Shown piece after piece: positions 1-5,539 of a stretch of DNA of 6,827 nucleotides. Source of the stretch: Candidatus Troglogloeales bacterium (GTDB lineage Bacteria > Nitrospirota > Nitrospiria > SBBL01 > SBBT01); assembly GCA_005239595.1 (NCBI GenBank), contig SBBT01000042.1, forward strand, positions 1 to 6,827, given 5' to 3'. Each line of letters opens with the position of its first letter. Positions within the stretch are counted from its first letter, which is position 1. The notes beneath the pieces were generated by a model. The model did no database searches, was not told the DNA's origin, and saw only the letters and a list, made by a program, of their open reading frames with translations. The translations under genes and the position numbers were made by a program.

Positions 1-564
1 GGCCTCAGCGAGATCAGACGTCATAATTCGAAAATGGGTTGGGCAATAGCCGTTATACAAGATCAGCTTCCGGCCAGTCTCACGCATGACAAAATCGCCT
101 AAATACTGATCAGGAATGAAAATCACCTCGCGATCCAATGGAATCGATTGAACCACGCGAACGGCGTTAGAGGAGGTGCAGCAGATATCCGATTCGGCCT
201 TCACCGCTGCGCTGGAGTTGACATAGCAGACCACCACGGCATCCGGATGTTGGGCCTTCAGCTTGCGCACATCCTCCGCTGAAATCATCTCGGACATGCC
301 GCATCCCGCAGAGAGATCAGGAAGCAGTACGGTCTGTTCCGGACAAAGCATGGCAGCCGTTTCCGCCATGAAATGGACACCGCAGAAGACGATCACTTTT
401 GTGTTTGTCTCGGCTGCTCTATAACAGAGCTCCAGGGAATCCCCCATAAAATCGGCAATATCCTGGATCTCCCCCACCTGATAATTGTGGGCGATGATAA
501 CAGCCTGGCGCTCCATCTTGAGTCGTTCAATTTGGGAAACCAGTTTTTGGGTTGTTGTTTGCAT
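1..564 (-). CDS. nadA: Quinolinate synthase NadA, N-terminal 188 residues (cut by the window edge)
   Basis: NadA is the cytoplasmic [4Fe-4S] enzyme that condenses iminoaspartate with dihydroxyacetone phosphate to give quinolinate in de novo NAD synthesis. The translation shows family hallmarks in order: HNYQ (26-29), GDSLEL (41-46), FCGVHFMAETA (60-70), GCGMS with Cys88, NSSAAVKAESD (116-126), CTSSNA (129-134), and NGYC with Cys174. Cys88 and Cys174 fit the first two of the three cluster-binding cysteines; the third should lie beyond the left edge. About half of a usual 300-370 residue protein is present and no frame break is seen. The ATG at 564-562 is chosen because an in-frame TAG lies 24 nt upstream with no other start between. 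No clear Shine-Dalgarno is visible; an internal ATG (Met17) is possible but would sit only nine residues before HNYQ. The gene follows the tRNA-Arg on the same strand by 57 nt. Identification is very secure. Confidence 0.97.
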   Translation of the reverse strand, partial: MQTTTQKLVSQIERLKMERQAVIIAHNYQVGEIQDIADFMGDSLELCYRAAETNTKVIVFCGVHFMAETAAMLCPEQTVLLPDLSAGCGMSEMISAEDVRKLKAQHPDAVVVCYVNSSAAVKAESDICCTSSNAVRVVQSIPLDREVIFIPDQYLGDFVMRETGRKLILYNGYCPTHFRIMTSDLAEA

Positions 565-621
565 GGTTTTTGCTCGGAAAGAAGTCTACCATACAGAGGG
601 AAAACTGATCAATAAACCGGG

Positions 622-698
622 TGGCGCGCCTGGAGGGAGTCGAACCCCCGACCCACAGCTTAGAAGGCTGTTGCTCTATCCGTCTGAGCTACAGGCGC
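622..698 (-). tRNA. tRNA-Arg (anticodon UCU), CCA encoded
   Basis: The reverse strand folds into a complete 77-nt cloverleaf. The acceptor stem GCGCCTG/CAGGCGC has seven perfect pairs. The D arm is GCTC/GAGC with a 9-nt loop, and the anticodon stem is ACAGC/GCTGT around loop CTTCTAA, giving anticodon TCT. The variable loop is 5 nt (GGGTC). The T stem GGGGG/CCCTC has one G-U pair and loop TTCGACT. The discriminator is G and the CCA end is encoded. It decodes AGA (and AGG by wobble). Its 3' end points toward nadA and its 5' end toward the glycan cluster. No terminator is apparent between it and nadA, so co-transcription is possible. Confidence 0.98.
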
Positions 699-737
699 GG
701 CATTTCAAAAGATAACGGGATATCCTTAGCTCCATCT

Positions 738-760
738 CCAGGAGTTGCAGTTCTCCGTGG
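738..760. repeat. Imperfect inverted repeat (7-bp stem with one bulge)
   Basis: CCA-GGAG at 738-744 pairs with CTCC-g-TGG at 753-760, with a bulged G at 757 and an 8-nt loop. The loop carries the TTGCAG that would serve as -35 of the candidate plus-strand promoter. It could be an operator half or a structural accident; no T-run follows on either strand, so it does not look like a terminator. Confidence 0.35.
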
Positions 761-773
761 CAAAACTTATAGA
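745..773 (+). promoter_or_regulatory. Weak candidate sigma-70-type promoter for the glycan cluster
   Basis: TTGCAG (745-750) and TATAGA (768-773) are separated by an ideal 17-nt spacer, matching consensus at 3/6 and 4/6 positions. Transcription would start near 780, inside the palindrome at 775-792, and give a leader of about 50 nt to the first glycosyltransferase. The match is weak; position and the neighbouring palindrome are the main support. Confidence 0.25.
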
Positions 774-774
774 C

Positions 775-792
775 GATGTAGTATACTACATC
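775..792. promoter_or_regulatory. Perfect 18-bp palindrome, putative operator
   Basis: GATGTAGTATACTACATC is identical to its reverse complement across all 18 bases, with symmetry ending exactly at 774/793. Its centre contains TATACT, which resembles a -10 box in both orientations. Loop-less symmetry of this length suits a dimeric DNA-binding protein better than an RNA hairpin. It lies in the divergent region, so a bound repressor could control the cluster, the tRNA/nadA side, or both. The regulator is not recognisable from the motif. The symmetry is directly seen; the operator role is inferred. Confidence 0.5.
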
Positions 793-809
793 TGTTTGCG
801 CTTAAACAG
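792..809 (+). repeat. Short hairpin CTGTTT-N6-AAACAG in the cluster leader
   Basis: CTGTTT (792-797) and AAACAG (804-809) form a 6-bp stem around a GCGCTT loop, abutting the 18-bp palindrome. A similar element, TCTGTTTG followed by AAACA, occurs before the last gene of the cluster (5507-5522). The role is unknown: leader hairpin, protein site, or chance. Confidence 0.3.
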
Positions 810-816
810 TAAAACC

Positions 817-834
817 ATGGAAAACCCAATTTGA
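817..834 (+). other. Five-codon leader ORF (MENPI) overlapping the GT2 start
   Basis: ATG 817 opens a five-codon frame whose TGA (832-834) shares its A with ATG 834 of the glycosyltransferase. That is the geometry used for translational coupling, but no Shine-Dalgarno is evident before 817 (CAGTAAAACC). It may be chance. Confidence 0.2.
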
Positions 835-1877
835 TGCGGTGTCCTACTTTAGGTGAGCTCCCGCCCCCACCCCATGGTCGCCACGGTTGGCCATGGACCG
901 AAGAAAGCGATCCCCTTGCTCCTTCTCTTGAAGGAGAGGTATGGCCTCGTATTAGCATTGTCACGCCATCGTATAACCAGGGAGAGTTCATTGAAGAGAC
1001 GATACGTGCCATCTTGCTCCAAGGCTATCCTAATATTGAATATATTATTGTTGACGGTGGAAGCATTGACAACACGACAGAGATCATCAAGAAGTATGAG
1101 TCCCATATCGCTTACTGGGTAAGTGAAAAAGATCGGGGACAATCGCATGCAATCAATAAAGGGTTTGAACGTACCACTGGAGAGATTTACTTCTGGATTA
1201 ATTCGGATGATTTCCCTGCTAAAAATACCTTCGGATTTATTGCCAATGCCTTTCGACAAGAACCGGATGTAGACGTTATCTATGGCGATAACTGTGATGT
1301 AGATCAGCATAGCAGGCCGCTACAACTTACAAAGTTTTCTGAATTTTCCACGGGAGAGTTAATCGCTAGAAACAGAATTGGGCAAGCAGAAACCTACTTT
1401 AGAAGTAGCACCTGGAAGAAATACGGGTTAGTGAATGAATCACTTCACTTCATTATGGATTATGAGCTTTGGATTAGGTGGGCGTTGGAAAATGTCCGCT
1501 TCAGACACTGTCCTCGCGTCCTGGCTTATTTTCGAATACACGAAAAGTCTAAGACCCAGAATCTCCTGATGCGAGTCGCCCAAGTTGAAAATATTGCCTT
1601 GTTGTACGACCTCTATCACTCAAAAAAATTACCACATCATTTACGCCCGCAGATCATAGAAGGCATCTATTTTCTCTGTCAGGAGGCATATTTTTGTCTT
1701 GATCCTAGGCGTTTGTGGATTAATCTATTTCATTATGTGCGCCTTGCAAAACGATTGCCTCCCCCATCAATGCTTCTACGTGGTATTTTATTGCTCTTAG
1801 GAAAAAGATTTAATAAGTTTCTATCATCTTTAAAGCGTACTCTTATCACCAAGTACGGCATTAGAATTACCATATGA
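834..1877 (+). CDS. GT2-family glycosyltransferase
   Basis: Predicted cytoplasmic or membrane-associated inverting glycosyltransferase using a nucleotide-sugar donor; donor and acceptor cannot be told from sequence. With ATG 834 the protein has 347 residues. The N-terminus (about 2-22) carries a proline-rich lead, CPTLGELPPPP..GWPWTEES, that recurs in one GT2 subgroup. The GT-A fold follows from about residue 39: RISIVTPSYNQ, the VDGGS donor-site Asp (about 74), DRGQSHAINKG (about 100-110), and INSDD (about 123-126) as the metal-binding DXD equivalent. MDYELW (about 208-213) probably holds the acceptor-side acidic pair. The C-terminal 100 residues are basic and hydrophobic, with no clear membrane helix. 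A TTG at 831 directly precedes the ATG and could be the start; an in-frame TAA at 810-812 excludes anything longer. Only a weak GGAAAA stands as ribosome site. First gene of the cluster. Confidence 0.92.
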   Translation: MRCPTLGELPPPPHGRHGWPWTEESDPLAPSLEGEVWPRISIVTPSYNQGEFIEETIRAILLQGYPNIEYIIVDGGSIDNTTEIIKKYESHIAYWVSEKDRGQSHAINKGFERTTGEIYFWINSDDFPAKNTFGFIANAFRQEPDVDVIYGDNCDVDQHSRPLQLTKFSEFSTGELIARNRIGQAETYFRSSTWKKYGLVNESLHFIMDYELWIRWALENVRFRHCPRVLAYFRIHEKSKTQNLLMRVAQVENIALLYDLYHSKKLPHHLRPQIIEGIYFLCQEAYFCLDPRRLWINLFHYVRLAKRLPPPSMLLRGILLLLGKRFNKFLSSLKRTLITKYGIRITI

Positions 1878-1944
1878 GGTTGAACCTGACTAACCTAAGC
1901 ATCTATCGTTCACTGGCTATTTGTTCTATGCGACTGTACGATTA

Positions 1945-2964
1945 ATGGATATACGAAACTTCCTTAAAAACGCTTCGCTTGTTGTGGGTTCTTGTGTCGT
2001 TACGTTTATAGCGCTTGAAGCTGCGGTTCGAATGAAATATGGGAGCCAACCTTTTTTTATCTATCCGCAGGTTATACATGAAAATACGCACTATGGATAC
2101 AAGATGAAACCAAATCAGAAAGGAACCTATACCTGGGATAAACCGGTTGAGACGAACTCGTTTGGTTTCAGGGATACCGAGTGGGCGGTCCCAAAATCAA
2201 AAGGGAAAATTCGCATTATGTGTATTGGAGATTCGTTTACATTCGGAAATGCTGTAAGGATAGAGGATACCTATCCTAAAATTCTGGAAAAAAGGTTAAG
2301 AGCGGTCAATCCAAATGTGGAGGTCATTTCTACCGCTGCGGCAGGTTGGACCACCTATCATGAACTTCATTTTTTGAAGAACGAAGGACTAAACTATGAA
2401 CCAGATATTGTCATTCTCGGTTTTTTCTTAAATGATTTTGTCAGCAAGCCCGCAGCGAACATCGTATTTACCAGAGAAGGGAGACACGAGGAAAGACCTC
2501 CCTGGCTAAGGTGGCTTCCCTATGAATATATTTTCCTTGCAAAACGGTCTGCCCTCGTTTCTTATGTGCGTCAACGCCTTTATAATTTAAAGGGAAAAAG
2601 TGATTTTACAACATTGCTCTTACAAAACAAATTAAACCTGATCGAAAGCGAAAGAATTCAGGACACAATTTCATATCTATTAGAGATGAAAACCATTTTA
2701 AACGAGAAAAAAGTAAAGTTTATTTTAGCGTTGATACCGCCTGTCAATTTCTTCTGGCTTCAAGAAAAAACGCTTGATTACGTTGAATACATGGGGCAGG
2801 TTTCCAAAGAAAACCACATCTCATTTATTGATTTAGCTGACGGTTTTCGAAAATCTGAAAACACAGACAAGCTTTATCTGTATCCATGGGATAACCATCT
2901 TAGCCCAAAAGGTCATACACATGCTGCGGAACAACTTTTTTATAAAGTAAAAGAGACACTGTAA
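1945..2964 (+). CDS. Membrane-anchored SGNH/GDSL hydrolase-like protein
   Basis: A 339-residue protein with an N-terminal signal-anchor helix (about 10-28, after Arg4 and Lys8) and an SGNH-type catalytic domain, probably facing the periplasm or outside. Block I is IGDSFTFG with nucleophile Ser97, block II a Gly at 134 (AAAGWTTYHE), and block III FLNDF with Asn163. The last block is DNHLSPKGH with Asp316 and His318. The full Ser-Gly-Asn-His set is therefore present. The D-x-H spacing with a following Gly is the form seen in AlgX/AlgJ-like and related glycan-modifying SGNH proteins. Likely activities are removal or transfer of an acetyl or other acyl ester on a sugar; the substrate is unknown. 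ATG 1945 is preferred over an in-frame TTG at 1921 because it starts directly before the anchor helix. Neither has a good Shine-Dalgarno. It lies 67 nt after the GT2 gene and is notably AT-rich (33 G+C in 120 nt at 2581-2700). Confidence 0.85.
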   Translation: MDIRNFLKNASLVVGSCVVTFIALEAAVRMKYGSQPFFIYPQVIHENTHYGYKMKPNQKGTYTWDKPVETNSFGFRDTEWAVPKSKGKIRIMCIGDSFTFGNAVRIEDTYPKILEKRLRAVNPNVEVISTAAAGWTTYHELHFLKNEGLNYEPDIVILGFFLNDFVSKPAANIVFTREGRHEERPPWLRWLPYEYIFLAKRSALVSYVRQRLYNLKGKSDFTTLLLQNKLNLIESERIQDTISYLLEMKTILNEKKVKFILALIPPVNFFWLQEKTLDYVEYMGQVSKENHISFIDLADGFRKSENTDKLYLYPWDNHLSPKGHTHAAEQLFYKVKETL

Positions 2965-2977
2965 CGTGCTTGTCTTG

Positions 2978-2999
2978 GACACATAAAGACACATAAAGA
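2978..2999 (+). repeat. Tandem 10-bp repeat before the carbamoyltransferase gene
   Basis: GACACATAAA occurs twice head to tail (2978-2987 and 2988-2997), followed by GA, giving 2.2 copies in the 70-nt gap after the SGNH gene. The phase of about one helical turn would place both copies on the same DNA face. TTGTCT (2970-2975) and CATAAA (2992-2997) are 16 nt apart and could be a weak internal promoter. That reading is tentative. Confidence 0.5.
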
Positions 3000-3020
3000 T
3001 CTTCTTTCTATCTAAGCGTT

Positions 3021-3025
3021 AGGGG
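3021..3025 (+). promoter_or_regulatory. Ribosome binding site of the carbamoyltransferase
   Basis: AGGGG lies 9 nt before ATG 3035. It is one of the three clear Shine-Dalgarno matches in the cluster and fixes this start. Confidence 0.6.
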
Positions 3026-3034
3026 TAACCGTTT

Positions 3035-4879
3035 ATGTCGATAAATATCCTTGGGATTTCAGCTTATTATCATGACAGTGCGGCGTCCGTCGTATCAGAT
3101 GGAACAATCCTTGCCGCAGCGCAAGAAGAGCGTTTCTCTCGTAAAAAACATGACGCCCGATTTCCAAACAAGGCGATCTCCTATTGCCTGAAAGAATCAG
3201 GAGTTGCTTTAAAAGACTTTAATCAGATTGTTTTTTACGACAAACCATTGGTTAAATTCGATCGTATGCTGGAGACCTATCTGGCATATGCGCCGAAAGG
3301 TGTCAGCTCTTTTCTTACCGCCATGCCTTTATGGCTCAAAGAGAAACTCTATCTTAAGTCTCTCCTAAAGAAAGAGTTGGCCCAGGTTGGCAATTGTAAA
3401 GAGAACGAATTGCCTCCCCTTTTCTTTACCGAACATCATCAATCACATGCTGCCTCTGCATTTTTCCCAAGCCCTTTTGAACGGGCTGCTGTATTGTGTC
3501 TGGATGGCGTTGGTGAATGGGCGACTTCGTCCTTATGGCTGGGAGAAGGAAATCGCCTAACGCCTCTATGGGAGATAGACTTTCCTCATTCTCTCGGTCT
3601 CCTTTATTCCGCATTTACGTACTATACCGGGTTTAAGGTTAATTCCGGCGAGTATAAGCTTATGGGACTTGCCCCTTACGGAGAGCCTAAATATACAGAC
3701 TTAATATACAACCATCTCATTGACTTGAAGAACGATGGGACGTTTCGCCTGGATATGAGCTATTTTAATTACACAACCGGCCTGACCATGACCAGCCAGA
3801 AATTTAACGACTTATTTAAAGGCCCCCCCAGAAAACCTGAATCAGAGGTCACCCAACGCGAGATGGACATTGCGCGATCAATTCAGGAAGTTACCGAGGA
3901 AGTCATGTTGCGTCTTTCTCGTACAGTGCATAAAGAACTCAACACGGATTATTTATGTCTTGCGGGAGGGGTTGCGTTAAACTGCGTTGCCAACGGCCGA
4001 ATCTTACGTGAAGGTCCGTTCAAGGATATCTGGATCCAACCCGCAGCGGGTGATGCCGGCGGCGCCTTGGGGGCGGCGCTCGCCGTGTGGCACTTATACC
4101 ACAATAAACCCCGCACAATAAATGGTTCTGATAGCATGTGCGGTGCCTACTTGGGACCCCGTTTTTCGGAAATAGAGATCAGGGAATATCTCGATACCAT
4201 AGGGGCAAAATATCACTACCTCGAAGAGAAAGAGCTCTTGTCGTGTTTGGCAGAGTTATTGGCGACCGAAAATGTGATCGGCTGGTTTCAGGGTCGTATG
4301 GAGTTTGGCCCCCGTGCCCTCGGCGGTCGTTCTATTATCGGCGATCCGCGCAGTCCTAAGATGCAATCGATGATGAACCTTAAAATAAAATACCGGGAGT
4401 CATTCCGACCCTTTGCCCCATCGGTATTGTCCGAAAAGGCATCTGACTATTTTGGGCTCGATCGGTCTAGCCCTTATATGCTGTTAGTGGCACCGGTCTG
4501 CGAAAACATACGAATGTCAATGACGGAAGAAGAAAAAACCCTCTTCGGCATAGAGAAATTAAACGTTCCCCGTTCGGTGATTCCTGCCGTAACCCATGTC
4601 GATTACTCCGCCCGTATTCAGACCGTACATAAAGAAACCAACCCCCGGTATTATAACCTGCTGAGTGCTTTTGAATCGAAAACGGGGTGCGCGGTATTGG
4701 TTAATACCTCCTTTAACGTACGGGGCGAACCGATTGTTGGAAGCCCGGAAGATGCCTACCGATGCTTTATGCGCACTGAAATGGACTACTTGGTACTGGA
4801 AAATTTCATGCTGGCCAAGACAGATCAGCCGGCATGGAAACGTGATGATTCATGGAAGAAAGAATTTGAATTAGATTAG
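3035..4879 (+). CDS. Carbamoyltransferase, NodU/CmcH (SxtI-like) family
   Basis: A 614-residue cytoplasmic enzyme expected to make carbamoyl-AMP from carbamoyl phosphate and ATP and pass the carbamoyl group to a hydroxyl, usually on a sugar or small molecule. The N-terminal Kae1/TsaD-like domain (about 4-350) opens with ILGISAYYHDSAA. It has the metal-binding HxxxH (His134, His138 in EHHQSHAASAF), Asp157 in CLDGVG, GGVALNC (311-317), and Asp340 in AAGDAGGALGAA. The C-terminal YrdC-like domain (about 395-590) has FQGRMEFGPRALGGRS (418-433), RPFAPSV (458-464) and VNTSFNVRGEPIV (556-568). All expected active-site signatures are present and the length is normal, so it should be active. ATG 3035 has a good ribosome site. 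It is followed 5 nt later by an SxtJ-like gene and then a DUF5989 gene, the same order as sxtI-sxtJ-sxtK. With glycosyltransferases on both sides, a glycan or glycolipid acceptor is the likeliest inference. Confidence 0.95.
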   Translation: MSINILGISAYYHDSAASVVSDGTILAAAQEERFSRKKHDARFPNKAISYCLKESGVALKDFNQIVFYDKPLVKFDRMLETYLAYAPKGVSSFLTAMPLWLKEKLYLKSLLKKELAQVGNCKENELPPLFFTEHHQSHAASAFFPSPFERAAVLCLDGVGEWATSSLWLGEGNRLTPLWEIDFPHSLGLLYSAFTYYTGFKVNSGEYKLMGLAPYGEPKYTDLIYNHLIDLKNDGTFRLDMSYFNYTTGLTMTSQKFNDLFKGPPRKPESEVTQREMDIARSIQEVTEEVMLRLSRTVHKELNTDYLCLAGGVALNCVANGRILREGPFKDIWIQPAAGDAGGALGAALAVWHLYHNKPRTINGSDSMCGAYLGPRFSEIEIREYLDTIGAKYHYLEEKELLSCLAELLATENVIGWFQGRMEFGPRALGGRSIIGDPRSPKMQSMMNLKIKYRESFRPFAPSVLSEKASDYFGLDRSSPYMLLVAPVCENIRMSMTEEEKTLFGIEKLNVPRSVIPAVTHVDYSARIQTVHKETNPRYYNLLSAFESKTGCAVLVNTSFNVRGEPIVGSPEDAYRCFMRTEMDYLVLENFMLAKTDQPAWKRDDSWKKEFELD

Positions 4880-4884
4880 AGAAG

Positions 4885-5289
4885 ATGCACGAGATACCAA
4901 AACCAGACAAAAGAGGATTAAGAAATTTCGGCCTTATGATGGGGGGAGTCGTTGCTTGCCTCTTTGGCCTCTTATTCCCATGGTTGGCAAGCCGTCGTTT
5001 TCCCTCATGGCCATGGATAATTGCCGCAGTGCTGTGGCTCTGGGCCTTTCTCGTCCCACAAACGTTAGAGATCGTCTACCGAAATTGGATGAGGATAGGG
5101 ATCGCACTCGGTTGGATCAATACACGCATCCTTCTTGGCATTTTTTTCTATTTTATTGTCATGCCAATTGGGTTGGTCATGCGGTTATCCGGACGGGACC
5201 CGATGGCCCGCAAGTTTGACAAACATCTTGAGACCTACCGTGTTCAAAGCAGAAACATGCCTAATAAAAAAATGGAGGTACCCTTCTAA
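4885..5289 (+). CDS. SxtJ-family small membrane protein
   Basis: A 134-residue inner-membrane protein with three predicted helices (about 14-35, 43-58 and 79-99) and a basic, soluble C-terminal tail. Typical family features are RNFGLMMGG at the start of helix 1, a central LEIVYRNWM, GWINTRILLGIFFYF in helix 3, and MRLSGRDPMARKFD just after it. SxtJ was named from saxitoxin clusters, where its function is not established; relatives commonly sit next to O-carbamoyltransferase genes. No catalytic motif is evident. The conserved acidic and basic residues after helix 3 probably face the cytoplasm or the partner protein. The ATG lies 5 nt after the carbamoyltransferase stop, with GAGAAG as a weak ribosome site, which implies coupled translation. 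I infer a membrane partner or acceptor-presenting factor for the carbamoyltransferase. Family assignment is confident; function is not. Confidence 0.88.
   Translation: MHEIPKPDKRGLRNFGLMMGGVVACLFGLLFPWLASRRFPSWPWIIAAVLWLWAFLVPQTLEIVYRNWMRIGIALGWINTRILLGIFFYFIVMPIGLVMRLSGRDPMARKFDKHLETYRVQSRNMPNKKMEVPF
5274..5278 (+). promoter_or_regulatory. Ribosome binding site of the 50-residue gene
   Basis: A strong GGAGG sits inside the last codons of the SxtJ-like gene, 10 nt before ATG 5289. It is the best Shine-Dalgarno in the window and is strong support that the short downstream frame is translated. Confidence 0.7.
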
Positions 5290-5441
5290 TGTTTGAGCTA
5301 TTGAAGGATCTATGGGAATTTATGAAAGAAAGAAAGAAATTCTGGTTGGCACCCATTATTATCGTTCTACTGCTCCTGGGGAGCCTGCTTGTACTCACAC
5401 AAGGATCCGCAGTGGCGCCATTTATTTACACCCTTTTTTAA
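5289..5441 (+). CDS. DUF5989 (SxtK-like) 50-residue membrane micro-protein
   Basis: A short complete gene, easily missed by length cut-offs. It encodes 50 residues: an amphipathic, charged N-terminus (MFELLKDLWEFMKERKKFW), one hydrophobic helix (about 20-37, APIIIVLLLLGSLLVL), and the C-terminal TQGSAVAPFIYTLF. The LWEFMKERKKFWL lead followed by a single helix and a QGSAVAPFIYTLF-type end is the pattern I recognise for DUF5989, small proteins found after SxtJ and carbamoyltransferase genes. Basic residues before the helix predict N-in topology. Its ATG overlaps the TAA of the SxtJ-like gene by one base (TAATG), and a GGAGG lies 10 nt upstream, so expression should be coupled. The role is unknown; a small subunit or assembly factor of a carbamoylation complex is inference. 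Confidence 0.88.
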   Translation: MFELLKDLWEFMKERKKFWLAPIIIVLLLLGSLLVLTQGSAVAPFIYTLF

Positions 5442-5483
5442 TAAATTCTGCACTGCGAAGAATACCAGAATAAACAACAGCCA

Positions 5484-5533
5484 AACCCTGTTTCTTAAAG
5501 ACGGGGTCTGTTTGTCTAAACACAAACAGGGTT
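5484..5533 (+). promoter_or_regulatory. Inverted repeat covering the GT4 ribosome site (putative translational switch)
   Basis: AACCCTGTTT (5484-5493) and AAACAGGGTT (5524-5533) are perfect 10-bp complements around a 30-nt loop. The right arm contains AGGG (5528-5531), the best Shine-Dalgarno for ATG 5540, so the closed stem would hide it. The loop can form AGAC/GTCT (5499-5502/5506-5509) and GTTT/AAAC (5510-5513/5518-5521) hairpins. A second CTGTTT (5508-5513) competes for AAACAG in the right arm. No T-run follows, so it is not a standard terminator. The pairing is seen; the control role is inferred. Confidence 0.5.
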
Positions 5534-5539
5534 AAGAGA

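Larger units (their letters stand above)
699..833. other. Divergent intergenic region between tRNA-Arg/nadA and the glycan cluster
   Basis: This 135-nt region must hold the promoter of the minus-strand tRNA and probably the promoter of the plus-strand cluster. It contains three consecutive dyads: an imperfect one at 738-760, a perfect 18-bp palindrome at 775-792, and a 6-bp hairpin at 792-809. I saw no convincing full sigma-70 promoter for the tRNA. No protein-coding gene is supported here beyond a five-codon ORF described separately. Confidence 0.7.

Noticed and set aside
622..698. tRNA-Arg as the attachment site of a genomic island carrying the glycan cluster
   Set aside because: Integrases normally recombine at the 3' half of tRNA genes. 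Here the 3' end faces nadA and the 5' end faces the cluster. No integrase or second copy of the tRNA 3' end is seen in the window.
882..897. CCATGG copies and a GCCA-CGGT-TGGC mini-hairpin at the GT2 N-terminus
   Set aside because: This follows from the codons of the conserved HGRHGWPW segment; a 4-bp stem is not significant.
849..1310. 153-codon minus-strand frame inside the GT2 gene
   Set aside because: It is antisense to a well-supported GT-A domain, and its translation shows no family motif.
5431..5441. T6 run at the end of the DUF5989 gene as a terminator tail
   Set aside because: The run encodes the last Leu-Phe codons and stop. No stable stem directly precedes it; only the short TGGCGCCA palindrome is near, 13 nt upstream.
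5484..5533. Rho-independent terminator after the DUF5989 gene
   Set aside because: The 10-bp repeat has a 30-nt loop and is followed by GTTAAGAG rather than a T-run, and it overlaps the next ribosome site. A leader role fits better.
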